A stretch of 64,000 bases of DNA from SIG701 sp045544955 (GTDB taxonomy: Bacteria; Bacillota; Clostridia; Oscillospirales; CAG-272). The notes under the pieces were generated by a model, which did not search any database, was not told the DNA's origin, and saw only the letters and a program-made list of their open reading frames with translations. The stretch spans positions 1 through 64,000 of the forward strand of contig JAZPZY010000046.1 of assembly GCA_045544955.1 (NCBI GenBank), in the 5' to 3' direction. Within the stretch, counting starts at the first letter, position 1, and every line of letters starts with the position of its first letter. Shown here one piece after another: positions 44,949-53,485 of the stretch. The position numbers and the translations under genes were made by a program.

Positions 44949-47621
44949 ATGAAAGAAAAGAAAGCCAATCTTTGGCACGCCATGGAAACGGGGGACGTGC
45001 TGTCATCTCTCCGTACGGACGTCCACAGAGGATTATCTGGCAAACAGGCGTCTCTGCGCCGCAGACGATGCGGCGGTGACAACGCTATCTGGCGCGTTCA
45101 CCGTGCTTCTACCGTCCACACGGCCTTTGGTGAGTTTCTGGATTTGTCTGCAATACTTCTTTTAATTACTTCAATTGTTTCGGCTATATTTGAGCGTACG
45201 ACGGAAGCCCTTCTGCTGACTGGCATTCTTCTTGTGTCTGCTACCGTGCGCACCGTGATATTTCTGGCAGCGCAGCGTGTATTTGAAGATGCTGCCCGCG
45301 CAAATATTCCGCGCGCCTCTGTTATTCGGGACGGCAAGTCTCTTACTGTATCCGCCGACTCGGTAGTGCCTGGTGATATTTTATATATTACTGCAGGCGA
45401 TCCTGTTCCGGCAGATGTACGCCTCTTGTTCGGCGAGGTGCTGGTTGCCGAATCTTTCGTAACAGAGAACAGCCGCCTGCAGAAAAAATCGGCATCCGGC
45501 GTCTGTCCTTCAGATGCTGCCTGCGAAGTACGCAGTAATATTCTATTTGCCGGCTCAACGGTGATCAGCGGTTCAGCGCGGGGCGTGGTTTTCGCCAGCG
45601 GGGAAGACACCTATATTTTTGCAAAGCACGGGTATATCTCTGTCCCTGCAGGAGAAGATCTATCCGTTTTACACAAACTTTCCGGCTGGTGCCGCAATGT
45701 TTCGCTGATCATGATTGCGGCCATCCTTGTCATTTCGTTAGGCGGTTTATTTATTGGACGCGGTGAACTCACGCTGGATGTGCTCTTTTTATCGGCAGTT
45801 TCACTGGCAGTAGCATCTATGAGCGAGTTTCTTTGCGTAATTGCCGCGATTATTCTTTCCGTATCAGTACAGCGCCTTCGCACACGAAGCGGAGGTACGA
45901 CGATTTTGCGCGCTGCTGATTCCATTGAATCGTTTGCAAAAGCAAAATTCGTAATCTTCTCTGACGCGAGCCTTCTGCAATCCGGCCACATCCAGTTACA
46001 TTCAGCTTATATAAATGGGGCAGAGTTGACAACAGCGGAGGAACTTCGAGAAGAAGATACGCTTCGCGTTTTAACTTTGGCTCTGCTATGCCGGTTCGGA
46101 TCCCTCCGTCCGCTTTCCGACGGAGCAGCCAATATCACACCAGACGTGTGTACGGAGGGCATCCGCAGGGTATACGAACAGTACCCTGAGGAGCAACGAA
46201 ACCGCATTTCCGTTCCGAACGTAATTGCAGAAAATCACAGTGAAAATGTACACACAATTCTCACAAATGGTTCAGAGGGAACTATTGCATACGTGTCCGG
46301 TGAAATCGAGAGCATTTTGCCATTCTGTTCATTCGTGCAGACGAAAGACGGTGTGCATCCCTTGCGTGAGGCTGAACGCCGTGCGCTGACAGAGCGAGCG
46401 CGTTGGATGGACGGTCAGTCTATCCGCACGGCGGCAGTGGCGGTACGTGTCTCTCTCTATGACAATTTGTCAAAAATCAACGTAGTACAGACAAAAATGA
46501 TCTTCCTGGGGTATTGTGCTTTTGTTAATCCGGTGGACGCCGATTTTGCGCTGATAATTTCACAATGCCGCATGAGTGACGTTCGGCTCATTGTGTTTTC
46601 AAAAGATGAAAAAGAACGGCTTTTGGTTACTAAAGCAGGTATCCTTGATGAAGATTCTCCCGTGCTGACTTCCGCCCAGGATGTAATTGCTTTTGCCGGT
46701 GATTTCCCGTCACGGCTCTCTTCTGATGATATTTCACCCAAAGGCGCCTGCGTGCTTGCTTCCGATCGATCAGCACGTGCAGAATTCGTACGTGCGATTT
46801 CCAAGCAATGTCCGAATACCGTTTACGTCGGAGATACGATTCGTGATATTCCGCTGTTCAATCATGTCTCCGCCTCTGTTGCGGCAGAAAACACGTTTTT
46901 TTCGGCGCCGCAATGCCTGCTGAGTGCGGCAGACGTATCGGTGTCCAATAAGGAAACGCCGGGAACTTCCTGTGCAGCAAGCGTTTTTGAAATCATTTCT
47001 GCATGCAAAAGTGCTTTCCTTCATCTTCGAGATGCTACGGACTACCTTTTGACGGTGCAGGCTTTCCGAATGACGCTGATGTTTGCTGCCGCTTTTCTAG
47101 GTATGCCGCTGCATACACCCGGACAGACTTTGTGGTGGGGACTGATTCTTGATTTTTCCGCTGTACTTACATTCGCCTTTGCCGGCACTTCTGATAACGC
47201 GATGTGCATACACGAAGCGCAATTATCGTTTCCCACGATACGCAAAGGAGTAGTTTTCCCTGTATCGCTTGGGGTTCTCAGCGGATTGATACTCAGCCTG
47301 GCAAATGCTTACATGATACGCGGCTATACAGAAGAAGCAGCTCTCTCTTTTTCCTATATAGGTGGGGTGGTTGTCTCTTTTCTTCTGCTACTGTCCGTCT
47401 TCATATCCAGGCGGATGCCCAGGAAACGTTCTTTTCGAATGAACGCCGCTATGCTTGTGTACCTTATTCTTTTTGCACTTACAGTAGTATTTTCGTGGGA
47501 GTTAGTACATTGGCAGGGAATCGTTCTTTTGCTATTGATTTGCACGGTGCCGTCGCTGATTCGATTGCTTTACGTTCACCTTTTTTCAGAATCAGAATGG
47601 CGCCAATCTTTCAAAAAATGA
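44949..47621 (+). CDS. P-type ATPase homologue with degenerate catalytic motifs (predicted pseudoenzyme)
   Basis: 890 residues with the full P2-type ATPase plan: N-terminal region, two helices (66-108), actuator domain, two helices (250-305), P- and N-domains, and about six C-terminal helices (from 690). Every catalytic motif is altered. TGES reads TENS (172-175); PEGL reads SEFL (292-295). DKTGTLT reads DASLLQS (Asp 339 kept, Lys and Thr lost); KGAPE reads SGEIE (450-454); GDGVNDAP reads GDTIRDIP (628-635). Phosphorylation and ATP-driven transport therefore look impossible, yet the frame is open throughout. No transposon or frameshift is seen. Probably co-transcribed with the ClpE-like gene. 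A structural or regulatory membrane role is inferred. Confidence 0.8.
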   Translation: MKEKKANLWHAMETGDVLSSLRTDVHRGLSGKQASLRRRRCGGDNAIWRVHRASTVHTAFGEFLDLSAILLLITSIVSAIFERTTEALLLTGILLVSATVRTVIFLAAQRVFEDAARANIPRASVIRDGKSLTVSADSVVPGDILYITAGDPVPADVRLLFGEVLVAESFVTENSRLQKKSASGVCPSDAACEVRSNILFAGSTVISGSARGVVFASGEDTYIFAKHGYISVPAGEDLSVLHKLSGWCRNVSLIMIAAILVISLGGLFIGRGELTLDVLFLSAVSLAVASMSEFLCVIAAIILSVSVQRLRTRSGGTTILRAADSIESFAKAKFVIFSDASLLQSGHIQLHSAYINGAELTTAEELREEDTLRVLTLALLCRFGSLRPLSDGAANITPDVCTEGIRRVYEQYPEEQRNRISVPNVIAENHSENVHTILTNGSEGTIAYVSGEIESILPFCSFVQTKDGVHPLREAERRALTERARWMDGQSIRTAAVAVRVSLYDNLSKINVVQTKMIFLGYCAFVNPVDADFALIISQCRMSDVRLIVFSKDEKERLLVTKAGILDEDSPVLTSAQDVIAFAGDFPSRLSSDDISPKGACVLASDRSARAEFVRAISKQCPNTVYVGDTIRDIPLFNHVSASVAAENTFFSAPQCLLSAADVSVSNKETPGTSCAASVFEIISACKSAFLHLRDATDYLLTVQAFRMTLMFAAAFLGMPLHTPGQTLWWGLILDFSAVLTFAFAGTSDNAMCIHEAQLSFPTIRKGVVFPVSLGVLSGLILSLANAYMIRGYTEEAALSFSYIGGVVVSFLLLLSVFISRRMPRKRSFRMNAAMLVYLILFALTVVFSWELVHWQGIVLLLLICTVPSLIRLLYVHLFSESEWRQSFKK

Positions 47622-47713
47622 ACATTTTTATCATTTTTCTCACAGTTTGGTGAGAACTTGATGAAAAAACAATTGTTTATGTGATTTTCAGCATAAAATC
47701 TTTGACATAACTC

Positions 47714-47742
47714 TTGTAATTTCACATGAAATGCGATATAAT
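47714..47742 (+). promoter_or_regulatory. promoter of mrp and probably the hydrogenase locus
   Basis: TTGTAA (47714-47719), 17-base spacer, TATAAT (47737-47742). Upstream, the region after the ATPase gene has a small hairpin (CTCAC/GTGAG near 47639-47655) and a palindrome AACAATTGTT (about 47669-47678), possible regulatory sites. No second clear promoter is found before hydC. Confidence 0.6.
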
Positions 47743-47779
47743 TATAACGTATGAATTTTTATGAAAGTGAGATATCCAT

Positions 47780-48628
47780 ATGGTGGAAAAACAGGAAGAA
47801 TGTACCCATGACTGTTCTACATGTTCTGCCAACTGTTCCTCACGGGGCAGTGCAGAAATTGAAAAGGATCCGCTGCATCCTCAGAGTACGGTTAAACACG
47901 TAATCGGTATCGTCAGCGGAAAAGGCGGCGTTGGTAAGTCCATCGTTACGTCTATGATGTCCGTTCTCATGCGTCGCCGTGATAACGGCGTTGCCATTTT
48001 GGACGCTGACATCACCGGCCCCTCTATTCCGAAATCGTTTGGAACAAAGGGCGATGTTCTCAGCGACGGAAACGGCTTGATTCCGCTCACCACTACTACC
48101 GGTATTCAGATGATGTCAGTAAATCTTCTTCTGGAGGATGAAACGAGACCGGTCGTGTGGCGGGGCCCGGTAATTGCCGGCACCGTCAAGCAGTTCTGGA
48201 CCGACGTGATTTGGACGGACGTGAATTATATGTTTGTGGATATGCCTCCGGGAACCGGCGACGTACCGCTTACCGTTTTTCAGTCTCTGCCGCTCGACGG
48301 TATTATTATCGTAACCACGCCGCAGGAACTGGTTTCCATGATCGTCAAGAAAGCCCTAAACATGGCGAAGCTAATGAACATTCCCGTTATCGGTCTCATT
48401 GAGAACATGTCTTACGTGAAATGCCCGGACTGCGGCAAGGAACTTCACGTGTTCGGTGAGAGCCGTGCGGAAGAGGTTTGTGCGGAATACGGTATTCCTC
48501 TGCTTGGTCGTGTACCGCTGGATCCCAAACTCTCCTCTCTCTGCGACAAGGGCATCATTGAACTGATGGAGAATGATTATCTTGACAAAGCTGCGGATGC
48601 AGTCAGTGCATTCTGCGAAAATAAATAA
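47780..48628 (+). CDS. mrp: Mrp/NBP35-family Fe-S cluster carrier ATPase
   Basis: P-loop ATPase that carries Fe-S clusters to apoproteins. A cysteine-rich N-terminus (C8, C12, C15, C19) precedes the deviant Walker A GKGGVGKS, switch region DADITGPSIPK and FVDMPPGTGD. A CxxC pair (KCPDCGKE) near residue 215 can bridge a 4Fe-4S cluster in the dimer. 282 residues. Its position right before a locus needing many clusters suggests it feeds hydrogenase maturation (inference). Confidence 0.9.
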   Translation: MVEKQEECTHDCSTCSANCSSRGSAEIEKDPLHPQSTVKHVIGIVSGKGGVGKSIVTSMMSVLMRRRDNGVAILDADITGPSIPKSFGTKGDVLSDGNGLIPLTTTTGIQMMSVNLLLEDETRPVVWRGPVIAGTVKQFWTDVIWTDVNYMFVDMPPGTGDVPLTVFQSLPLDGIIIVTTPQELVSMIVKKALNMAKLMNIPVIGLIENMSYVKCPDCGKELHVFGESRAEEVCAEYGIPLLGRVPLDPKLSSLCDKGIIELMENDYLDKAADAVSAFCENK

Positions 48629-48716
48629 GTGCATGAAGCCGCTTTGCGGCGTTACATATGCTACAGCAACCCCAGAAAAAATCTGTCTTATGACAATGTA
48701 GGAGGAAAAACAAGTC

Positions 48717-49214
48717 ATGAAAAAGAAATTGACCTCTGTGCCGTTTTCCGGTACGCCGGAGCAGAAAAGTGCTCTGGATGCAGTAATCGCACAGCACAAG
48801 GATGAACCCGGTGCTCTTATGCCGGTTCTCCAGAAAGCACAGGATATTTACGGTTACCTGCCCGTAGAAGTTCAGCAGATGATCGCTGATGGTCTCGATG
48901 TACCCGTATCTGAGGTGTTCGGCGTTGCAACGTTCTACTCTCAGTTCCTTCTGAACCCCAAGGGACAGTATCCCGTTGCTATCTGCCTCGGTACTGCCTG
49001 CTACGTTAAGGGCGCCGGCAAACTGATGGAAGAGATGGAATCTCTCCTCGGCATCGAAAACGGCGGTCTGACCCCCGATTTCAAGTTCAGCCTGGAAGCT
49101 ACCCGCTGCATCGGTGCATGCGGTCTGGCTCCTGTTCTTACCATTGGTGAGGACGTATACGGACGTCTTACGCCCGATATGCTGAAAGGCATCCTGGCAA
49201 AATATCAGAACTGA
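48717..49214 (+). CDS. hydC: NuoE-like 2Fe-2S subunit of NADH-dependent hydrogenase (HydC)
   Basis: Thioredoxin-fold 2Fe-2S protein of the HydABC type. Cluster ligands are in CLGTACYVKG and TRCIGACGLAP; the N-terminal helical part (ALMPVLQKAQDIYGYLP) is the usual NuoE one. 165 residues. Predicted to form the NADH-oxidising, electron-bifurcating complex with HydB and HydA, although it is separated from them by six genes. GGAGG lies 11 bases before the ATG. A 5-bp hairpin (GCCGC/GCGGC) lies at 48638-48650 in the 88-base gap after mrp. Confidence 0.9.
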   Translation: MKKKLTSVPFSGTPEQKSALDAVIAQHKDEPGALMPVLQKAQDIYGYLPVEVQQMIADGLDVPVSEVFGVATFYSQFLLNPKGQYPVAICLGTACYVKGAGKLMEEMESLLGIENGGLTPDFKFSLEATRCIGACGLAPVLTIGEDVYGRLTPDMLKGILAKYQN

Positions 49215-49262
49215 TTTTTCTCTCGCATAACGAATTTATTCTTGCGAAAGGATGGGTTTCAT

Positions 49263-49622
49263 ATGAAAATCCGTGAAATTCAGCAGTTGCTGAACGCCAC
49301 GCTTCTGTGCGGAGAAGAGAACCTCGACCACGATGTGTTTTCTGCCTGCTGCAGCGATATGATGAGCGATGTTTTGGCTTATGTGAAGGATCAGGGCGTT
49401 TTGATTACTGGCCTTATCAATCCGCAGGTAATCCGGACTGCCAGCATGATGGACATGGTCTGCATCGTCTTCGTACGCAGCAAAGCTCCCACTGAAGAAA
49501 TGATTGAGCTCGCCGATACGAGCGGGATCGTACTGATGAAATCCGATATGCGTGCCTATGAGGCATGCGGACATCTCTACACCTCAGGCCTTCGCGGAAA
49601 TGCGGGTAAAGGCCATGAGTGA
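49263..49622 (+). CDS. DRTGG-domain protein
   Basis: About 119 residues forming a single DRTGG-type domain, a fold also found in phosphotransacetylase and in hydrogenase loci of Clostridia, where it is thought to be regulatory. The characteristic alternation (ADVLAYVKDQGVLITGL-like core, VCIVFVR, IVLMKSDMRAYEACGHLY) is clear. AAAGGA at 10 bases sets the ATG at 49263. The stop overlaps the next gene by 8 bases. Ligand unknown (nucleotides suspected for the fold). Confidence 0.78.
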   Translation: MKIREIQQLLNATLLCGEENLDHDVFSACCSDMMSDVLAYVKDQGVLITGLINPQVIRTASMMDMVCIVFVRSKAPTEEMIELADTSGIVLMKSDMRAYEACGHLYTSGLRGNAGKGHE

Positions 49623-50040
49623 GCCTCTGAACTTTCATTTTAACGTGGATGGAGAAGACTTTTCTTCTGCCGGTGAGGCATCCGTTGTCGTGAAAAAGAA
49701 GCTGAGACAGCTTGGTTTCTCTCCCGATATCATACGCCGCGTTTCTATCGCGATGTACGAAGGCGAGATCAACATGGTTATTCATGCCGACGGCGGAGTT
49801 GCTGACGTAAGCGTTGACGATAACGAAATCGTTATCGTGCTGAAGGATCGCGGTCCCGGCATCCCAGACGTGGCTCTTGCCATGCAGGAGGGGTACTCCA
49901 CCGCATGTGATAATATCAGATCGCTCGGCTTTGGAGCCGGTATGGGACTTCCCAATATGAAGAAATATACCGACTTCATGCAAATCGATTCTGAAGTGGG
50001 CGTCGGTACAACGGTAACGATGAAAATCAAACTGAACTGA
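49615..50040 (+). CDS. GHKL ATPase, anti-sigma-factor kinase-like
   Basis: About 141 residues, a lone histidine-kinase-type ATPase domain like RsbW/SpoIIAB. N-box RRVSIAMYEGEINMVIHA, G1 DRGPGIPD and G2 GFGAGMGLPN are intact, so ATP binding is likely. There is no His dimerisation domain. In hydrogenase loci such proteins are thought to phosphorylate or gate partner regulators; the partner is unknown. ATG overlaps the DRTGG stop (ATGAGTGA). Confidence 0.82.
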   Translation: MSEPLNFHFNVDGEDFSSAGEASVVVKKKLRQLGFSPDIIRRVSIAMYEGEINMVIHADGGVADVSVDDNEIVIVLKDRGPGIPDVALAMQEGYSTACDNIRSLGFGAGMGLPNMKKYTDFMQIDSEVGVGTTVTMKIKLN

Positions 50041-50069
50041 CCCCGCCGACGAAAGGTTAGGGTTTGGAC

Positions 50070-51422
50070 ATGGATACATACAAACATTCCGTTTCCCTTG
50101 ACGAGAACAAATGCAAAGGATGTACCACCTGTCTGAAGCGTTGTCCTACGGAGGCGATACGCATCCGTGACGGACACGCGGTAATTCGCTCCGCACGCTG
50201 TATTGATTGCGGTGAATGCATTCGCGTTTGCCCTCATAAGGCTAAAAAACCTGTGCACGATACCCTGGAATCCCTGCAGAATTACAAATTCAAAATCGCA
50301 CTTCCTGCGCCGTCTCTGTACGGTCAGTTTGCAAATCTGGATAACATCGGCTATATCCTTGGCGGACTGAAAAAAATCGGATTTGATTCCGTTTTTGAGG
50401 TTGCACGTGCCGCAGAAATCGTTTCTGCGTACACCCGGCTGTATCTCAGCCGGTCCGACATTGTAAAACCGGTAATCAGCTCCGCCTGTCCCGTGATTTC
50501 CAGAATTATCAGTATGAATTTCCCGTTCCTTTGTGAACACGTCATACCGATACTGGCGCCCATTGATATTGCCGCCGGACTGGCAAAAAAGGAAGCTTTG
50601 CGTGATCATCCCGAGCTCTCTCCCGAAGATATCGGCATCTTTTTCATCTCCCCTTGTCCGGCGAAAGTCAGTTACGTAAAGAACGGCTTTGCTGGTGAGA
50701 AAAATTGCATCGACCATGTTCTCTCCGTCCGTGACGTGTATTTTGCATTGCTGGACGCTATGCGTCAGCTGCGTGATACGGGAACGGATGAAGCGACCGA
50801 AGCCGGTATGATCGGCATCGGCTGGGCGGCAACGGGTGGTGAATCGGCGGCTGTTTTCAACGAACGCTATCTTGCGGCGGACGGCATTGAAAACTGCATC
50901 CGTGTGCTGGAGCAGATCGATAACGATGACATCCACAACCTGGATTACGTTGAGTTGAATGCATGCAACGGCGGTTGTGTCGGCGGTGCCATGACGGTAA
51001 CTAATCCGTACATTGCACAGGCAAGATTGCAGTCTCTGCGACGCTATCTGCCAGTTTCTCCGAATCGTCCCAGCGAATCGGAGATTCCCGACAGTGCCAT
51101 GGCCTCCGGCGGTATTCAGTACGTTCCTAGTGCTAAACTGTCAGAGAATCGTGAAGAAGCAATGCAGATGATGCGTGATATCGAATCCATCTGTAAAAGC
51201 TTGCCCGGCATTGATTGCGGCTCCTGCGGTGCTCCTACGTGCATGGCGTTCGCCGAAGACGTGATCAAGGGGGATACCAATTCCGATGAGTGCACCGTTA
51301 TCATGCGAACGCTGTTCCATGAATATTTGAAAGAGCACGAGGAAAAAGCAATTCTTGAGGGACTGAAACCTTTGGTCCCCAAGCGTAAGGATGAGTCAAA
51401 AAAGCCGCACGAACAAAACTGA
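50070..51422 (+). CDS. HydS-like [FeFe]-hydrogenase homologue with C-terminal Fe-S domain
   Basis: About 450 residues. Two ferredoxin-type 4Fe-4S motifs (C15-C25 and C44-C54) precede an H-cluster domain: L1 SSACP (137-141), L2 SPCPAK (194-199), L3 ELNACNGGC (295-303). A CGSCGAPTC Fe-S domain follows (C383, C386, C391, C408). All four H-cluster cysteine ligands fit, but the proton-transfer Cys of TSCCP is Ala 139, as reported for sensory HydS enzymes. Likely a redox or H2 sensor rather than a fast catalyst. ATG at 50070 has AGGG at 7 bases. Confidence 0.8.
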   Translation: MDTYKHSVSLDENKCKGCTTCLKRCPTEAIRIRDGHAVIRSARCIDCGECIRVCPHKAKKPVHDTLESLQNYKFKIALPAPSLYGQFANLDNIGYILGGLKKIGFDSVFEVARAAEIVSAYTRLYLSRSDIVKPVISSACPVISRIISMNFPFLCEHVIPILAPIDIAAGLAKKEALRDHPELSPEDIGIFFISPCPAKVSYVKNGFAGEKNCIDHVLSVRDVYFALLDAMRQLRDTGTDEATEAGMIGIGWAATGGESAAVFNERYLAADGIENCIRVLEQIDNDDIHNLDYVELNACNGGCVGGAMTVTNPYIAQARLQSLRRYLPVSPNRPSESEIPDSAMASGGIQYVPSAKLSENREEAMQMMRDIESICKSLPGIDCGSCGAPTCMAFAEDVIKGDTNSDECTVIMRTLFHEYLKEHEEKAILEGLKPLVPKRKDESKKPHEQN

Positions 51423-51437
51423 TCCTGGAGGAATACC

Positions 51438-51758
51438 ATGCAGTTCTCTGATCTGATGAATACGCTCTCTCTTACGCACGTCGCCGGTGATATCCCCGAG
51501 GAATTTGACGGCGTGTATGCAGGAGATCTGCTCAGCCGGGCTATGAGTCATGTGGAAGCCGGCAATTTGTGGCTTACCATCATGAACAACATGAACGTTG
51601 TGGCCGTAGCTTCGCTGACGGAAGCGTCTGCCGTTATTTTGGCTGAAGGCGTGACTTTGATGACGGATGCACTGGCGGCCGCCGCAGAACAGAACGTGTG
51701 CGTTTTTTCCTCTGATTTGAGCGTATACGAACTTTGCCTCCAAATCGGAGCACTATAA
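51438..51758 (+). CDS. second DRTGG-domain protein
   Basis: 106 residues, a second single DRTGG-type domain (GVYAGDLLSRAMSHVEAGNLWLTI, then ASAVILAEG and VCVFSSDLSVYELC). It is distantly similar to the one at 49263. GGAGG is 6 bases before the ATG. It lies between the HydS-like gene and the PHP gene; regulatory role inferred from context. Confidence 0.75.
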   Translation: MQFSDLMNTLSLTHVAGDIPEEFDGVYAGDLLSRAMSHVEAGNLWLTIMNNMNVVAVASLTEASAVILAEGVTLMTDALAAAAEQNVCVFSSDLSVYELCLQIGAL

Positions 51759-51759
51759 C

Positions 51760-52518
51760 GTGAGCATGAATCGCTATTATTACGATCTGCACATTCATTC
51801 GTGTCTGTCACCCTGCGGTGACGACGACGCCACGCCGGCGAATATCGCCGGAATAGCGGCGCTGAACGGATTACAGATTGCAGCCTTAACAGACCACAAT
51901 ACCACGGCAAACTGTCCTGCGTTTTTTGAAGCGGCAAGAGCATACGGCGTGATCCCTATTGCGGGGATGGAACTGACTACGTCGGAGGATATTCACGTAA
52001 TCTGTCTCTTTCCCACGCTTGATTCGGCTCTGGCTTTTGACAGGGAAGTGTCAAAGCACCGCATACGGATCCGGAATAAACCCGCCGTTTTCGGAAACCA
52101 GCACATTATGAACGCCGACGACGAAGTGATCGGTGAGGAGGCAGATCTGCTGATCAACGCTACCACGCTTTCGCTTGACGATGCTTACGATCTAACGCTT
52201 TCCCACGGCGGTGCCTGTTATCCGGCACACATCGACCGTCCCTCCAACGGCATGATTTCCGTTCTTGGTGCTTTTCCGGAATCCCCCGCATACAGTGCTT
52301 ATGAACTGAACCGTGCAGAAGAGGACGAAGCGTACCGCGCCCGGTTCCCCTTAATCCGTGGGCTGCGTCGCGTAGTCTCCTCGGATGCACATGATCTTGG
52401 GGCCGTATCAGAGGCTGTCAACAGCTTCTGCATCGAGGATGAACCGTATTCGTCGGCTTTGGTAGCGTCTCGCTTGATTTCCTATTTACGCGGAGAGGAA
52501 GGGTTCGTCTGTGATTGA
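51760..52518 (+). CDS. PHP-domain phosphoesterase
   Basis: 252 residues with all PHP metal motifs: DLHIHSCLSPCGDDD, LTDHNTT, GMELTT, AHIDRPS and SSDAHDL. Related to histidinol-phosphatase/TrpH-type phosphoesterases, which in TrpH act on short oligoribonucleotides and pAp-like substrates. Its place within a hydrogenase locus recurs in Clostridia; the substrate there is not known. The GTG at 51760 is supported by GGAG 9 bases upstream; the ATG at 51766 is 15 away. Overlaps the next gene by 8 bases. Confidence 0.82.
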   Translation: MSMNRYYYDLHIHSCLSPCGDDDATPANIAGIAALNGLQIAALTDHNTTANCPAFFEAARAYGVIPIAGMELTTSEDIHVICLFPTLDSALAFDREVSKHRIRIRNKPAVFGNQHIMNADDEVIGEEADLLINATTLSLDDAYDLTLSHGGACYPAHIDRPSNGMISVLGAFPESPAYSAYELNRAEEDEAYRARFPLIRGLRRVVSSDAHDLGAVSEAVNSFCIEDEPYSSALVASRLISYLRGEEGFVCD

Positions 52519-53062
52519 GTTTTCCCTGTACGTGCTGGATATTACCATGAACTCGGTGCGTGCCGGTTCAACCAGAATCGAAATCACGCTTCGCGAAGAA
52601 GGCGAGTTCCTGTATTTCACCGTCTCCGATAACGGATGCGGAATGACGCCGGAACAGCTTCAAAAACTTGGAAATCCTTTTTTCACCACAAGAAAAACAC
52701 GAAACGTTGGCCTCGGGATTCCGTTTTTGAAAATGCTCGCCGAGATGACCGGCGGGGAAGTGCAGATCACTTCCGTGCACGAATCGGTCAGCGAGGCACA
52801 CGGAACCACAACCTCCGCCAGTTTCGGACGCAACCACATCGATTTTATTCCTCTGGGAGATATGGTAGACACGGTGAAAACACTGGTTCACGGCTCTCCC
52901 GATATTGATTTTATTTATACCCACCAGACGGAAAAAGGCACCGTGTCTTTGGACACGTCCGAGATCCGTCAGATCCTCGGTGAGGATATTTCTTTGGCGG
53001 AGCCGGAAATCCTTGCATGGCTGGAAGGCAACCTCAGAGAACAGTACAACTCGATACAATAA
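52511..53062 (+). CDS. GHKL ATPase-domain protein, histidine-kinase-like
   Basis: 183 residues. ATPase domain with N-box VLDITMNSVRAGS, G1 VSDNGCGM, an F-box NPFFTTRK and G2 GLGIPFLK, then a unique C-terminal segment (about 115-183). It lacks a phospho-accepting His domain, so it is not a complete sensor kinase. GTG start at 52511 overlaps the PHP stop. Second such ATPase in the locus, suggesting a signalling relay with the DRTGG and HydS-like proteins. Confidence 0.8.
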   Translation: MIEFSLYVLDITMNSVRAGSTRIEITLREEGEFLYFTVSDNGCGMTPEQLQKLGNPFFTTRKTRNVGLGIPFLKMLAEMTGGEVQITSVHESVSEAHGTTTSASFGRNHIDFIPLGDMVDTVKTLVHGSPDIDFIYTHQTEKGTVSLDTSEIRQILGEDISLAEPEILAWLEGNLREQYNSIQ

Positions 53063-53092
53063 AATTTACATATTTATGAAAGGAACAACCAA

Positions 53093-53464
53093 ATGAAGTC
53101 TTTAGAAGAATTGATGGCGATCAAGGCAAAAATGCAGGACAAGGTTGCAATCCGCAAGGGTTCCGGTGAAACCAGAATCGTTGTAGGTATGGCTACCTGC
53201 GGTATTGCCGCCGGTGCAAGACCGGTGCTCAACGCATTCGTGGAGGCTGTCAACGAAGCAGGTCTCGCTGACACCGTTTCCGTTACCCAGACCGGCTGTA
53301 TCGGTATCTGCCAGTACGAGCCCGTAGTTGAAGTGTACGAAAAGGGTGAGGAAAAGGTTACCTATGTTAAGATGACGCCCGCTAAGGCGAAGGAAGTAAT
53401 CGAAAAACATATTAAGGGCGGCAAGGTCGTGGCTGAATACACTATCGGCGCGGCTAAAGCCTGA
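53093..53464 (+). CDS. thioredoxin-like 2Fe-2S ferredoxin
   Basis: 123 residues. Cluster ligands fit the Cys in MATCGIAAGA and those in TQTGCIGICQYEP. A helical N-terminus leads into the thioredoxin-like fold. Such small subunits accompany HydB/HydA or are fused to NuoF, and may provide an extra electron entry or exit. AAAGGA is 8 bases before the ATG. It starts the highly codon-biased part of the locus. Confidence 0.85.
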   Translation: MKSLEELMAIKAKMQDKVAIRKGSGETRIVVGMATCGIAAGARPVLNAFVEAVNEAGLADTVSVTQTGCIGICQYEPVVEVYEKGEEKVTYVKMTPAKAKEVIEKHIKGGKVVAEYTIGAAKA

Positions 53465-53485
53465 ACCACAGGAGGATAAAACTAT

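Noticed and set aside
47714..47780. Rex-type redox operator at the mrp promoter
   Set aside because: Half-site-like TTGT and TTCACA are present but not in the spacing or symmetry of a Rex site; evidence too weak to annotate.
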